A program made the translations under genes and the position numbers. This document shows, piece by piece, positions 35,576 through 43,839 of a DNA stretch of 64,000 nt; positions within the stretch are counted from its first letter, which is position 1; every line of letters begins with the position of its first letter. Below the pieces are notes generated by a model. The model worked only from the letters and a program-made list of their open reading frames with translations, was not told where the DNA came from and did no database searches. The DNA comes from Glacieibacterium sp965200405 (GTDB taxonomy: Bacteria; Pseudomonadota; Alphaproteobacteria; Sphingomonadales; Sphingomonadaceae): positions 248,001-312,000 of the forward strand of contig NZ_OZ241356.1 in NCBI RefSeq assembly GCF_965200405.1, given 5' to 3'.

Positions 35576-35944
35576 GTGGCCCTCCTGCTGGTGGCCGATG
35601 ACGAGTTCGGAATTCTGAGACTGCTCGAAGACGTCCTCGGCGACGAGGGCCATACTGTCGTCATCGCCATAAACGGCAGGCTTGCCCTCGACCAGGCCGA
35701 GGCGAAGCGACCCGACCTGCTGCTGACCGACTTCATGATGCCGGTCATGGATGGCGCCGGGCTGATCCGCGGCATGAACGCCAACCCGGCGCTGGCCACC
35801 GTCCCGGTGATCGTCATGAGCTCACTGCCGGAGGCGGCAATTGCCGACCGCTGCCCGCCCTACGCCGCTTTCGTGCGCAAGCCGTTCAAGATCTTCAGCC
35901 TGATCGATCTGATCGCCAGCCAGGTCGACGGCGCTGCTCGCTAA
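35576..35944 (+). CDS. Single-domain response regulator, third gene of the KaiC operon
   Basis: 122 residues starting at GTG, 2 bases after the KaiC-like stop, with GGAGG at 35565-35569. The receiver hallmarks are D8/D9 (LLVADDE), the phosphoacceptor D52 (LLLTDFMMPVMDG), Ser82 (IVMSSLP) and Lys102 (FVRKPF). There is no output domain. Its place after the kinase and KaiC-like genes makes it the probable phosphoryl target of that kinase. Confidence 0.92.
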   Translation: MALLLVADDEFGILRLLEDVLGDEGHTVVIAINGRLALDQAEAKRPDLLLTDFMMPVMDGAGLIRGMNANPALATVPVIVMSSLPEAAIADRCPPYAAFVRKPFKIFSLIDLIASQVDGAAR

Positions 35945-36363
35945 TCCGCCTCGGCCTCGCCGCCGATGATCCGCGCTTCCCGCACATAGGCGAAGTCGCC
36001 CGCACCCGCCCACGCCCGCCCGTCGGGAAAGCGCAGCTCGATCCCGGCGAGGTCGCGCTCGTCGGCGAGCAGCATGTTGACGCCCATCATAGTGTCGCCG
36101 AACTTCGCCACCGCGCTGGCTGTCAGGTTGAAGTGCGTCGTCGACCCGCAGGTTTCGCAAAAGCGGATCTCGGCCGCCGGGTCGTCCTTGTCATCGCGGA
36201 CATAGCCGCGTGCCACGCCTTCGACGGCGACCTCCGAGGGCGCGAAATAGCCCCAGTGCGCCCCGGTCTTGCTGCACAGCGTGCAGTTGCAGGCATGGAT
36301 GAAGTCCGGCCGCTTGGTGAGTTCGACACGGATCTGGCCGCAAAGGCAGGATAAGTTGATCAT
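35941..36363 (-). CDS. GFA family (glutathione-dependent formaldehyde-activating enzyme-like) protein
   Basis: 140 residues. The zinc-binding cysteines of the GFA fold are visible in SCLCGQIRVEL, CNCTLCSKTG and FCETCGSTTHF. Most family members are not true formaldehyde-activating enzymes and their substrates are unknown. The start is taken at ATG (MINLSCLCG) with AGGTGG upstream; a GTG three codons earlier is possible. It is convergent with the receiver gene, overlapping by 4 bases. Confidence 0.88.
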   Translation of the reverse strand: MINLSCLCGQIRVELTKRPDFIHACNCTLCSKTGAHWGYFAPSEVAVEGVARGYVRDDKDDPAAEIRFCETCGSTTHFNLTASAVAKFGDTMMGVNMLLADERDLAGIELRFPDGRAWAGAGDFAYVREARIIGGEAEAD

Positions 36364-36480
36364 CCCCTCCACCTAACAGCCGCGGCTGCGACCTGCCACC
36401 TCCCCCGATTGGAGCGGTCGCCGTGGTCGCCCCCGAGGCATGGCCGTTGCGGTCCGCTGTCGGCTACCGGCCGACCAGCC

Positions 36481-36972
36481 TCACGACCGGCGGCCGTGGA
36501 CGAAGTCGCGGACGTTGCCGAGCAGTTCCTCCGACGCGAAAGCCGAGATCGGCGCCGGGGCTTCGCCCGGTTGGCCGAGCAGCGCGTCGATGGCGGGGCC
36601 AAGCTCGGCGTCGGTCAGGACGTGGTGCAGCCCGGCGCGGTTGCCGACGTTGCGCACCGTCGCCAGCTGGTGATCGGTGTTATGCTCGCCCAGCGCCTGC
36701 AGCCGGGGCAGCATCAGCAGCGGCTTGCCCGCCTCGATCGCGGTGATGATCGACCCCATGCCGGCGTGCGCGACGAACAGCGACGCCTCGGCCACGGCGC
36801 GGCGATAGTCGGCGACCGGCATCAGGCGGACGAACTTGGCATGGCGCGGCTCGAACTTGCCATTGCCGATCTGGGCCAGCACCGGCGTTCCCGGATGCGC
36901 CGCGGCCCAGGCGTCGACCGCCTGCACCAGCCGGTCGAACGGCATCATCGACCCGACCGAGACGAATATCAC
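36481..36972 (-). CDS. PssE/Alg13-like glycosyltransferase catalytic subunit
   Basis: 163 residues starting at GTG (MIFVSVGSMMPFDRLVQAVD), set because the GTG overlaps the upstream stop in GTGA and GGGGAG lies just before it. The UDP-binding GT28-like segment reads VAHAGMGSIITAIEAGKPLLMLPR with the HNTDHQL follow-up, as in Alg13, PssE and EpsF. It would work with the membrane-anchored PssD-like partner encoded just upstream to transfer a sugar to a lipid-linked intermediate. No other polysaccharide genes are in the window. Confidence 0.85.
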   Translation of the reverse strand: MIFVSVGSMMPFDRLVQAVDAWAAAHPGTPVLAQIGNGKFEPRHAKFVRLMPVADYRRAVAEASLFVAHAGMGSIITAIEAGKPLLMLPRLQALGEHNTDHQLATVRNVGNRAGLHHVLTDAELGPAIDALLGQPGEAPAPISAFASEELLGNVRDFVHGRRS

Positions 36973-37418
36973 AGCACGCTCCCCCAGCACGGCGTCTCGG
37001 GCGTCGCGAGGTCGGGCCACTGCGTGATCGTCCGGTGCGCCAGCTTGCGCGCCAGCTTGCCGGACGAGGACAGCCGCTCGCTGTTGGCGATGCTGTCGAC
37101 CCACAGGGTCCGCGCGCCGGTCAGCCGCCCGAGCACGATCGCGGCAAGCGGCGGCATCGCGCCGGTGGTGACGATGACGTCGGGACGGACCTTGGCGATC
37201 ACTCGCGTCAGCTGCACGACGACGGCGGCGAAGCGCCACCAGTCCTTGCGCGACGCATCGGTGAAGGTGAACAGCGGCGCACCGGCGACGTCGGCGGCGC
37301 TGTCGGCATGGACGGTGGCGAAGCTGACGTCGCAATCCGCAAACGCCGGGCGCAGGCGCAACAGCTGCACCCAATGCCCGCCCCCGGAGGCGATGGCGAG
37401 GACGCGCGGGCGTCTCAT
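36969..37418 (-). CDS. PssD/Alg14-like glycosyltransferase subunit
   Basis: 149 residues. The Alg14 signature is the N-terminal ASGGGHWVQLLRLRPAF and later IVTTGAMPPLAAIVLGRLTGARTLWVDSIA. Alg14-type subunits bind the nucleotide-sugar partner subunit and recruit it to the membrane. The start is MRRPRVLAIASGGG; the frame is open upstream but without similarity. The stop overlaps the PssE-like GTG start, so the two chains are made in a fixed ratio. Confidence 0.87.
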   Translation of the reverse strand: MRRPRVLAIASGGGHWVQLLRLRPAFADCDVSFATVHADSAADVAGAPLFTFTDASRKDWWRFAAVVVQLTRVIAKVRPDVIVTTGAMPPLAAIVLGRLTGARTLWVDSIANSERLSSSGKLARKLAHRTITQWPDLATPETPCWGSVL

Positions 37419-37629
37419 GGTCACGGCTTTGGTCCCCCGGTGTGTGGCGTCCTTCAATCGGCGCGGGGGGTCGGTGTCAAGGTTGCCCGCGGCTTGCACC
37501 GGTCCGGGGAGGGGTCGCTTCGGTCGGGAGGCGGCTGACGCCCTCGCGATCGCGCACACGCCGATTCCGCAATTTACCCCGCGCCCATCCCAATGCATTG
37601 TGCGTTACATACGCAGATCGGGGGCACCA

Positions 37630-39573
37630 ATGGACAGAGCGGACATCGAGATACCGCCAGGCCAGCCGGCCCAGGTCGCGCCGGCGGAGGTCCCCGGCCT
37701 TGCCGGGCTGTTGGGGCTGGCGGTCGGCGTGGTCATCATCTCGGCACTGTTCCTGGCGCGCGACGTGCTGGTGCCGATCATGCTGGCGGTGCTGCTGTCG
37801 TTCGTGCTGGCGCCGCTGGTCGGGCTGCTGCGCCGCCTGCACATCCCGCGCGTCCTCGCGGTGATCGTCACCGTGTTGATGGCGTTGGGGATTTTCGCTT
37901 TCCTGGCGGCGGTGATCGGCAGCCAGATCGCCAGCCTGTCGGCCAACGCGCCGCGCTATGCCGCCACTGTCGAAGCCAAGGTCGCCAGCGTGCGCCAGTC
38001 CACCGTCGGCGAGCTGCCCAAGCTGATCGGCCGGATCGGGCGCCAGTTCGACCGGGCCAGCGGCAATGCCGAACCCCCGCCGGTGCGCCGCGGTATCGCC
38101 GTCGGCACCGTCCAGCGCCCTATGCAGGTCGAGATGCGCGCCCCCGCGCCCACCCCGCTCGGGCTGATCAAATCGATCCTAGGCCCCGTCGTCGGGCCGC
38201 TGGAGACGACGATCATCGTGCTGATCGTCGCGATCTTCATCCTGTTGCAGCGCGAGGACCTGCGCGACCGGCTGATCCGGCTGTTCGGCTCCAAGGACCT
38301 GCACCGCACGACAACGGCGATGGACGATGCAGCCGCGCGTCTCGGCCGTTATTTCCTGACCCAGCTCTGCCTCAACGCGGCGTTCGGGCTGATCATCGCC
38401 ATCGGTCTGTACTTTATCGGCGTGCCGTCCCCGATACTGTGGGGAATATTGGCCGGCTTGCTGCGTTTCGTGCCCTATATCGGGTCGTTTTTGTCGGCCC
38501 TGCCGCCGCTGGTGCTCGCCGCCGCCGCCGGGCCGGACTGGAGCATGGCGATCTGGACCGCCGGGCTGTTCCTCGCCTCCGAACCGGTGATGGGCTATAT
38601 GGTCGAGCCGATGGTCTATGGCCATTCGACCGGATTGTCGCCCGCCGCGGTGATCATCTCCGCGGTGTTCTGGACCTGGCTGTGGGGGCCGGTCGGGCTG
38701 GTGCTGTCGACGCCGCTGACGCTGTGCCTGGTGGTCCTGGGGCGGCACTTCGACCGGCTCGAGTTCCTCGACGTGCTGCTCGGCGACCGCCCTGCCCTGT
38801 CGCCGGTCGAAAGCTTCTACCAGCGCATGCTGGCGGGCGACTCTGACGAGGTCCTCGACCAGGCCGAGACGCTGCTCGCCGACCGCTCGCTGTCGAGCTA
38901 CTACGATGAAATCGCTGTGAAAGGCCTGCGGTTGGCAGCGATCGACGCGGATCGCGGCGTGCTGACGACGACACGGCTGGCACGGGTCAGGGCCGCCACC
39001 GCGCTGCTGCTCGACGATCTCAGCGTCCATGCCGATGCCAAGCCGGCCCCTAACCGCCGCGACCGCGGGGCCAGCCTCGCGGAAAAGGCCGTGCCGATCA
39101 ACCAGCCGCCGGAGTTCTCCAGCACCCCCCTGCCCGAAGTCTGGCAGCGCGAGGGCGCCGTGCTGTGCATCGCCGCCCGCGGTCCGCTCGACGACGCCGC
39201 CGCCACCATGATCGCTCAAGTCCTTGAAAAGCATGGCATCGGCTCCCGCACCGTCCTCCACGAAGCCGCCTCCCGCGAACGCCTCCCCGCCCTCGACGCC
39301 GCCGACGTGCTATTGATTTGCATTTGCGGCCTGGAATTTTCCGGCGCGCCACCCCACCTCCGTTTTCTCCTCCGCCGCGTCCGCTCCCGCTTCCCCGGAG
39401 TCCCCATACTCGTCACGCTCTGGACCGATCCCGACTCCGACCAGGCCAGCCGCGACGCCGTCGACGCCGACCACTACGCCGCCACCGTCCGCGCCACCGT
39501 CATCGCCTGCCACGACATCGCCGAAAAAGGCGACACCGACGTCAAGTCAATGCTCGACGCCGCCTTCGGCTAA
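37630..39573 (+). CDS. AI-2E family (PerM-like) transporter with long C-terminal extension
   Basis: 647 residues, nearly twice the usual 350. Residues about 25-375 are the AI-2E/PerM membrane domain (ALFLARDVLVPIMLAVLLSFVLAPLV, GLLRFVPYIGSFLSALPPLVL, GPVGLVLSTPLTLCLVVLG). Residues about 376-647 are soluble. They begin helical (LLGDRPALSPVESFYQRML) and end in an alpha/beta segment around ADVLLICICGLE and VPILVTLW. The substrate of this family ranges from autoinducer-2 to cations and is not predictable. The start follows ATCGGGGGCACCA; the very long open frame upstream is not coding. The last 500 bases use many CCGCC-type codons but remain in frame. Confidence 0.85.
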   Translation: MDRADIEIPPGQPAQVAPAEVPGLAGLLGLAVGVVIISALFLARDVLVPIMLAVLLSFVLAPLVGLLRRLHIPRVLAVIVTVLMALGIFAFLAAVIGSQIASLSANAPRYAATVEAKVASVRQSTVGELPKLIGRIGRQFDRASGNAEPPPVRRGIAVGTVQRPMQVEMRAPAPTPLGLIKSILGPVVGPLETTIIVLIVAIFILLQREDLRDRLIRLFGSKDLHRTTTAMDDAAARLGRYFLTQLCLNAAFGLIIAIGLYFIGVPSPILWGILAGLLRFVPYIGSFLSALPPLVLAAAAGPDWSMAIWTAGLFLASEPVMGYMVEPMVYGHSTGLSPAAVIISAVFWTWLWGPVGLVLSTPLTLCLVVLGRHFDRLEFLDVLLGDRPALSPVESFYQRMLAGDSDEVLDQAETLLADRSLSSYYDEIAVKGLRLAAIDADRGVLTTTRLARVRAATALLLDDLSVHADAKPAPNRRDRGASLAEKAVPINQPPEFSSTPLPEVWQREGAVLCIAARGPLDDAAATMIAQVLEKHGIGSRTVLHEAASRERLPALDAADVLLICICGLEFSGAPPHLRFLLRRVRSRFPGVPILVTLWTDPDSDQASRDAVDADHYAATVRATVIACHDIAEKGDTDVKSMLDAAFG

Positions 39574-39588
39574 CGGCAGAATTAAGCC

Positions 39589-40104
39589 ATGGATATTACC
39601 GACCTGATCCTCGACGACCACGCCGAACAACGCCGCCTGTTCGCCATGCTTGAACAGATCCCGCACGACGATCGTCACGCACTAGGCGCAATCTGGAACC
39701 GCCTGCGCGCCCTGCTCGACACCCACGCCGAAGCCGAGGAACGTTTCTTCTATCCTCGCCTGATGCAGGTCGGCACCGGCGGCGGCGATGCGCCGAGTGC
39801 CGCGGCCGAAACCAAAGACGCCATCAAGGACCATAACCAGATCCGGGATACCGGCGAAGCTGTAGCCGACCATGAGATCGGCACCGACGCCTGGTTCGAT
39901 GCCGTCGACGCCTGCAACCTGGCCAACAGCAAACACATGGCCGAGGAAGAACGCCAGGGGCTTACCGACTTCCGCCGCCATACAACCTTGTACGAACGCC
40001 ATGCCTTCGCCGTGCGCTTTGCAGCTTTCAGCGCAGAGAATATCACTGGCGTAGTCCCTGTCGACAAGGATCCGACCAGTTGGGTGGATGCCCATCAGCG
40101 CTGA
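39589..40104 (+). CDS. Hemerythrin HHE domain protein
   Basis: 171 residues. Iron-ligand candidates follow the HHE pattern: H11 (DDHAEQRRL), H46 and E50 (DTHAEAEERFFYP), KDHNQIRDT, and the SKHMAEEERQG helix. Such proteins bind a diiron centre and are tied to oxygen or reactive nitrogen sensing or to iron handling. It lies 15 bases after the transporter gene and may share its transcript. Confidence 0.87.
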   Translation: MDITDLILDDHAEQRRLFAMLEQIPHDDRHALGAIWNRLRALLDTHAEAEERFFYPRLMQVGTGGGDAPSAAAETKDAIKDHNQIRDTGEAVADHEIGTDAWFDAVDACNLANSKHMAEEERQGLTDFRRHTTLYERHAFAVRFAAFSAENITGVVPVDKDPTSWVDAHQR

Positions 40105-40174
40105 TAGATGAGCTTGGCTGGAGCCGGGAACGGCTAAACGCCAACCTCTTGTAAGCGCATCACAGAGTAAAAAG

Positions 40175-40205
40175 CTGGTCGGCTGCGATTTACGCAGCCG
40201 ACCAG
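40175..40205 (-). terminator. Rho-independent terminator of the island TonB receptor
   Basis: A perfect 13-bp stem (CTGGTCGGCTGCG at 40175-40187 with 40193-40205) around a 5-base loop. On the minus strand it is followed by CTTTTTAC, a five-T tract. It sits 23 bases past the receptor stop and also marks the end of the compositionally odd segment. Confidence 0.85.
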
Positions 40206-40228
40206 ACGGGGACTGTTAGACGCCGAAG

Positions 40229-43093
40229 CTAGAAGCCGAAACGGACACCAGCTGTGTAGTAGCGCCCGATAACATCGTCGCCGTTCACGACAGGATAGCT
40301 GAACCCGATCGAGCCCGCGCCGGCTGCGAGGGGCGAGACCTTGTTGAACAGGTTCTGCACCGTGAAGAAGAACTGCGCCTGGGATTCATCCCGCTTCACT
40401 CGGTAGGACACGGTCAGATCGGTGAACGATACGGCCGGTATCTTGCCGTCGCGGAAGACCAGTGTAGGATTGGCGCTGCGACGTTCCGCGTTCCGCCAGC
40501 GAGTTTGTGTGTCGATCCCGAACCCGCCGATGTCGTAGTGCAGGACTCCCGTGACCTTCCAGCTCGGCACCCCGGTGGCACCGGCTGCGTTCTGAGGTGG
40601 CGCGCCGACAAACTGCACCGTTACGAGCTTCGGCTGGTACGACGCCAAGGCGCGGATGCTGAAGTTGCCTCCCATCAGCGACCGGACATAGTTTGCTTCG
40701 AAATCGATGCCATGTGCCTTGACGCTGGCGACGTTGAGAGGCTGACTGATCACGTAAGTCGGATAGTTGGCCGCGGACCGATCGCTGAAGGGCAACGGAC
40801 GGATATATAGATTGCAGAGGTCGGAGCTGCCGTTGCTGGCTTCGCAAAGCTGCTGGATTGTGATGTTGGCACCACTGATGCTTGTAATCGCGTCCTTGAT
40901 CGAGATTTGATAGTAGTCGGCCGCGAACGAGAAGCCGGGAAACCAGCTCGGTCGATAGACGCCGCCGACGGTCGTGGTGTTCGCGATCTCGGGAGTCAGA
41001 GCGGGATTGCCCAGCGACCTCAAGGTAGACGTGAAATTGATCTTGGTATGCTCGTCGGTGAAGCCGAACGGTGACTCGTTCACCGGTGCAAACAGATCGT
41101 TCAGTGTCGGCGCCCGGATATCACGCGACCGTGTCGCTCGCAGACGAAGATCGTCAACAACGTGCCAGTCTGCGCCGACCTTCCATGTCGTTGCGTTGCC
41201 GCTGGTGGTGTAGTGGGTGTAGCGCACCGCCGCGTTGATATTGAGCGACTGTACCAACGGGAGGTCGGCAAGGATCGGCACATCGACTTCGAAGGCGCCC
41301 TCGCTGACGCTCTGCTTGGCACGCGCCGAGGCGATGATGTTCGACTGGTTCACCGATCCGGACACGCTGTTGCAGTTGAAGCGCAGCCCCGTGCAGTTCG
41401 GTCGTGCGGTTGGTTCGGCGGTACTATCGACAGCCAAGGTCAGGTGGCGAAACTCCCCACTGACTGCCATCTGTACCGGCCCTGCCCAGGTGTTGAACAA
41501 CGACCCGGCGATGCTGCCGGAAAGGTCGTGCTGCTTGTTCGTCAAGTGGAACAAGCTGTTGTCCTGGATATAGTTGAACGCCGTGACATCATCGGCGGTC
41601 GGGCCGAATGGGTTGAGCGGAATGCACCCCGGATACAGGCCTGGATTAGTCAGCGTGACGGCGCAGACGATCTGCCCGCTCGGTGAGGTCACCGCATCCA
41701 AAGCTGCCGAAGTACGCTGGGTGTTCGGATTGTTGACGTTGATCGTACGCGACTTGCTCATACCGAATGAGTAGGCGAGATCGAACTTGAACTTTTCGCC
41801 AAGGGTTCCGGTCAGGCCGGGATTGACGAAGACGTTCCGGACACGAGTGTCGTTCGATATCGGCGCCTCGTTGTTGAACACCTTGCCGAAGGTGAAGCTG
41901 GACACGCCCGCCCCTGCCAGGGTGTTCCTGACACTGGCTGGCAGAAAGGCATTTTGGGCCGAGATCGTGTAGGTCTGAGTCGACAGGTTCGATGTGATGA
42001 AATTGTTGAAGTTCTGTGACTCACTTGCCGACGCCTGCGTATAGAACTGCACGTTCTCCGCCAGGTCATAATCGAAGCGGGCAAACGCTTGATGCGAGCG
42101 CAAGCGGGCAAGCAAGGAACTCTTTTTCCAGAAGTACCCATCGCCGCCGCTCTCCAGCGTGCTGGCCGATGTGGGAGCGCCGTGAACGAATGGCCCGAGC
42201 ACGCCGTTCGCGACGAACTGCTGTCCTCGCAGTGGTCCGTTGAGGATCAACCCGCCGGCGCTAGCCGTGTTGTTCCGGCTGTCCGTGATGAGAGTGTACG
42301 GACTGGCACTGGTGCCCAGGCCGCTGTACGAATAGACCGACCTGCCGTACGGCCGGTCCTCCTTGTCGTCGATGCCGTCGGAATTATAATACTCGTAGCT
42401 GGCTTCGAAGTGACCGCGGCCGCCGAACAGATCGCGGCCGTAAGCGACACCGGCTCGCTGCGATCCATCGTCTTTATGGCTGGAAATTCCGCCTTGAAGC
42501 TGCGCCTTCAATCCATTGAACTTCTTATCGATGATGAAGTTGACGACGCCTGTCACGGCGTCCGAGCCATAGACTGCCGAGGCGCCACCAGTTACCACAT
42601 CAACACGCTGGAGGAGCAACTGCGGCAGGGTGTTAACGTCGATGCTTCCATTCTGCGTCGTCGGCGGCACGCGATGGCCATCGATCAAGATCAACGTTCG
42701 CAGGACTCCGATGCCGCGCAGATTCAGATAATTTCCGGTCGTATTTCCGGACGCGTTATTGATCGTGCGCTGGCTGTTCGAAGCGCTGAATACTGGCAAG
42801 GTATTCAAGCCGTCAGGTATATTAGATGGGGTCGTCTGCTGCAACTGAGCAACAGTTACAACGGTCACGGGAGTCGGCGAGTTGTTGCCATTCGTAATTA
42901 CTCGTGACCCAGTAATCACAATTTCTTCTGCGCCATCTGGGCTGGCCGCCGCAGGAGTCGCCTTCTCCACTTGCACACTATTCGTCGGCGCTGGCACGTC
43001 CTGCAGCGCAGAATTCCCGGTCTGTGCCATGCCAGGCGCTACAATCCCCAATATACTGCAACTCGATGCAAGCAGAAGTGTTAGCTTGGTCAT
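40229..43093 (-). CDS. TonB-dependent receptor of the PQQ-dehydrogenase island
   Basis: 954 residues. It has a signal peptide (LLLASSCSILGIVAPGMAQ), a TonB box EEIVITGSR near residue 60, a plug with LRGIGVLRTLILIDGHRV, VDVVTGGASAVYGSDAVTGVVNFI, and a large barrel ending AGVRFGF. GGGGAG precedes the ATG. Base composition is lower in GC than the genes outside the island (33 of 60 in the line at 41041). It is divergent from a PQQ alcohol dehydrogenase across 746 AT-rich bases. The ligand may be the dehydrogenase substrate or the PQQ cofactor, which is inference. Confidence 0.95.
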   Translation of the reverse strand: MTKLTLLLASSCSILGIVAPGMAQTGNSALQDVPAPTNSVQVEKATPAAASPDGAEEIVITGSRVITNGNNSPTPVTVVTVAQLQQTTPSNIPDGLNTLPVFSASNSQRTINNASGNTTGNYLNLRGIGVLRTLILIDGHRVPPTTQNGSIDVNTLPQLLLQRVDVVTGGASAVYGSDAVTGVVNFIIDKKFNGLKAQLQGGISSHKDDGSQRAGVAYGRDLFGGRGHFEASYEYYNSDGIDDKEDRPYGRSVYSYSGLGTSASPYTLITDSRNNTASAGGLILNGPLRGQQFVANGVLGPFVHGAPTSASTLESGGDGYFWKKSSLLARLRSHQAFARFDYDLAENVQFYTQASASESQNFNNFITSNLSTQTYTISAQNAFLPASVRNTLAGAGVSSFTFGKVFNNEAPISNDTRVRNVFVNPGLTGTLGEKFKFDLAYSFGMSKSRTINVNNPNTQRTSAALDAVTSPSGQIVCAVTLTNPGLYPGCIPLNPFGPTADDVTAFNYIQDNSLFHLTNKQHDLSGSIAGSLFNTWAGPVQMAVSGEFRHLTLAVDSTAEPTARPNCTGLRFNCNSVSGSVNQSNIIASARAKQSVSEGAFEVDVPILADLPLVQSLNINAAVRYTHYTTSGNATTWKVGADWHVVDDLRLRATRSRDIRAPTLNDLFAPVNESPFGFTDEHTKINFTSTLRSLGNPALTPEIANTTTVGGVYRPSWFPGFSFAADYYQISIKDAITSISGANITIQQLCEASNGSSDLCNLYIRPLPFSDRSAANYPTYVISQPLNVASVKAHGIDFEANYVRSLMGGNFSIRALASYQPKLVTVQFVGAPPQNAAGATGVPSWKVTGVLHYDIGGFGIDTQTRWRNAERRSANPTLVFRDGKIPAVSFTDLTVSYRVKRDESQAQFFFTVQNLFNKVSPLAAGAGSIGFSYPVVNGDDVIGRYYTAGVRFGF

Positions 43094-43839
43094 TAAGAAC
43101 TCCCCAATTTTTGATTTTGATTTTAGCCGGACCGAATGTAGGCGGACCTAAGTTGGTTCCGCGATTTTGCCACGGCAGGCGCATGTAAGCGTGACGGCTC
43201 GCCGCCGCTCCAAGGATGGGCGGATACTGTGAAGCCCCCCGTCTCGCGGCGGGCGGCGTTACCGTTAGACGGACCCCCTTATGTCCAACCAGACGGGATC
43301 ATCTTCAACCCGTCTTGCGTCTCCCCCTGTATACTGAATCCGTTTTGCTGGTTCCAAAAGTTTTCGCAACAACTTTTTTTGGCGCGATGAATTATTTTTT
43401 GAAATGGGTGACAAATAAGTGATTGATTTCGTCATACTAGATTGCTGTCTATGACGTTGAATCGACATTATTCGTCACGAACGGTGAACTATTTTCTATA
43501 GTTCTCGATATGCGGGAATGCAGTCGTATTTCATTTTTGTGCTATGTAATGTTATCTCTAACATTCGACGATGAGATTGTACGTTCTAATCGGGTTTTTA
43601 CGCGCCCTGCACGACTCATCCTTTAGTTCATATTACGGTCTTAATATCGCCGATCACTCCTAGTGCTCATGATTCGAATCAACACTAGTGAGGTGCGACT
43701 TAATCAACATAAATCGGTCGGCCTGTCGGATGCAGGTTTGTTACATAGTTCTGGGCTAGCATTGCTCTTAAACGTGTTGCATAGCCCGATTAAGGCGGTG
43801 CAGTTCTCAAATTTGCCAGCCATAGATCCTGGGGATGAC
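43094..43839. other. 746-base AT-rich divergent region of the island
   Basis: It separates the TonB receptor (minus) and the PQQ dehydrogenase (plus). The line at 43501 has only 22 G/C of 60 by hand count. No credible ORF or RNA gene was seen. It holds a candidate minus-strand promoter at 43328-43357. A 6-bp inverted pair (GACGGG with CCCGTC) lies near 43290-43313. The plus-strand promoter was not located. Confidence 0.55.
43328..43357 (-). promoter_or_regulatory. Candidate sigma-70-type promoter for the island TonB receptor
   Basis: Read on the minus strand: TTGGAA (43352-43357), an 18-base spacer, then TATACA (43328-43333). It would give a leader of about 230 bases before the receptor ATG. 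The match is fair, but this stretch is AT-rich, so chance matches are expected. Confidence 0.35.

Noticed and set aside
36969..36980. Possible frameshift splitting one glycosyltransferase
   Set aside because: The two halves match separate subunits (Alg14-like and Alg13-like), and the GTGA overlap with a ribosome binding site shows two real genes.
36409..37629. Extension of the AI-2E transporter upstream by over 400 codons
   Set aside because: It is antisense to the PssD/PssE-like genes and has no similarity; the ATG at 37630 has a ribosome binding site and begins the family sequence.
40105..40228. Duplicate of the tRNA-Ser 3' end as a second attachment site
   Set aside because: No stretch like the tRNA T arm or acceptor was seen near the far end of the island.
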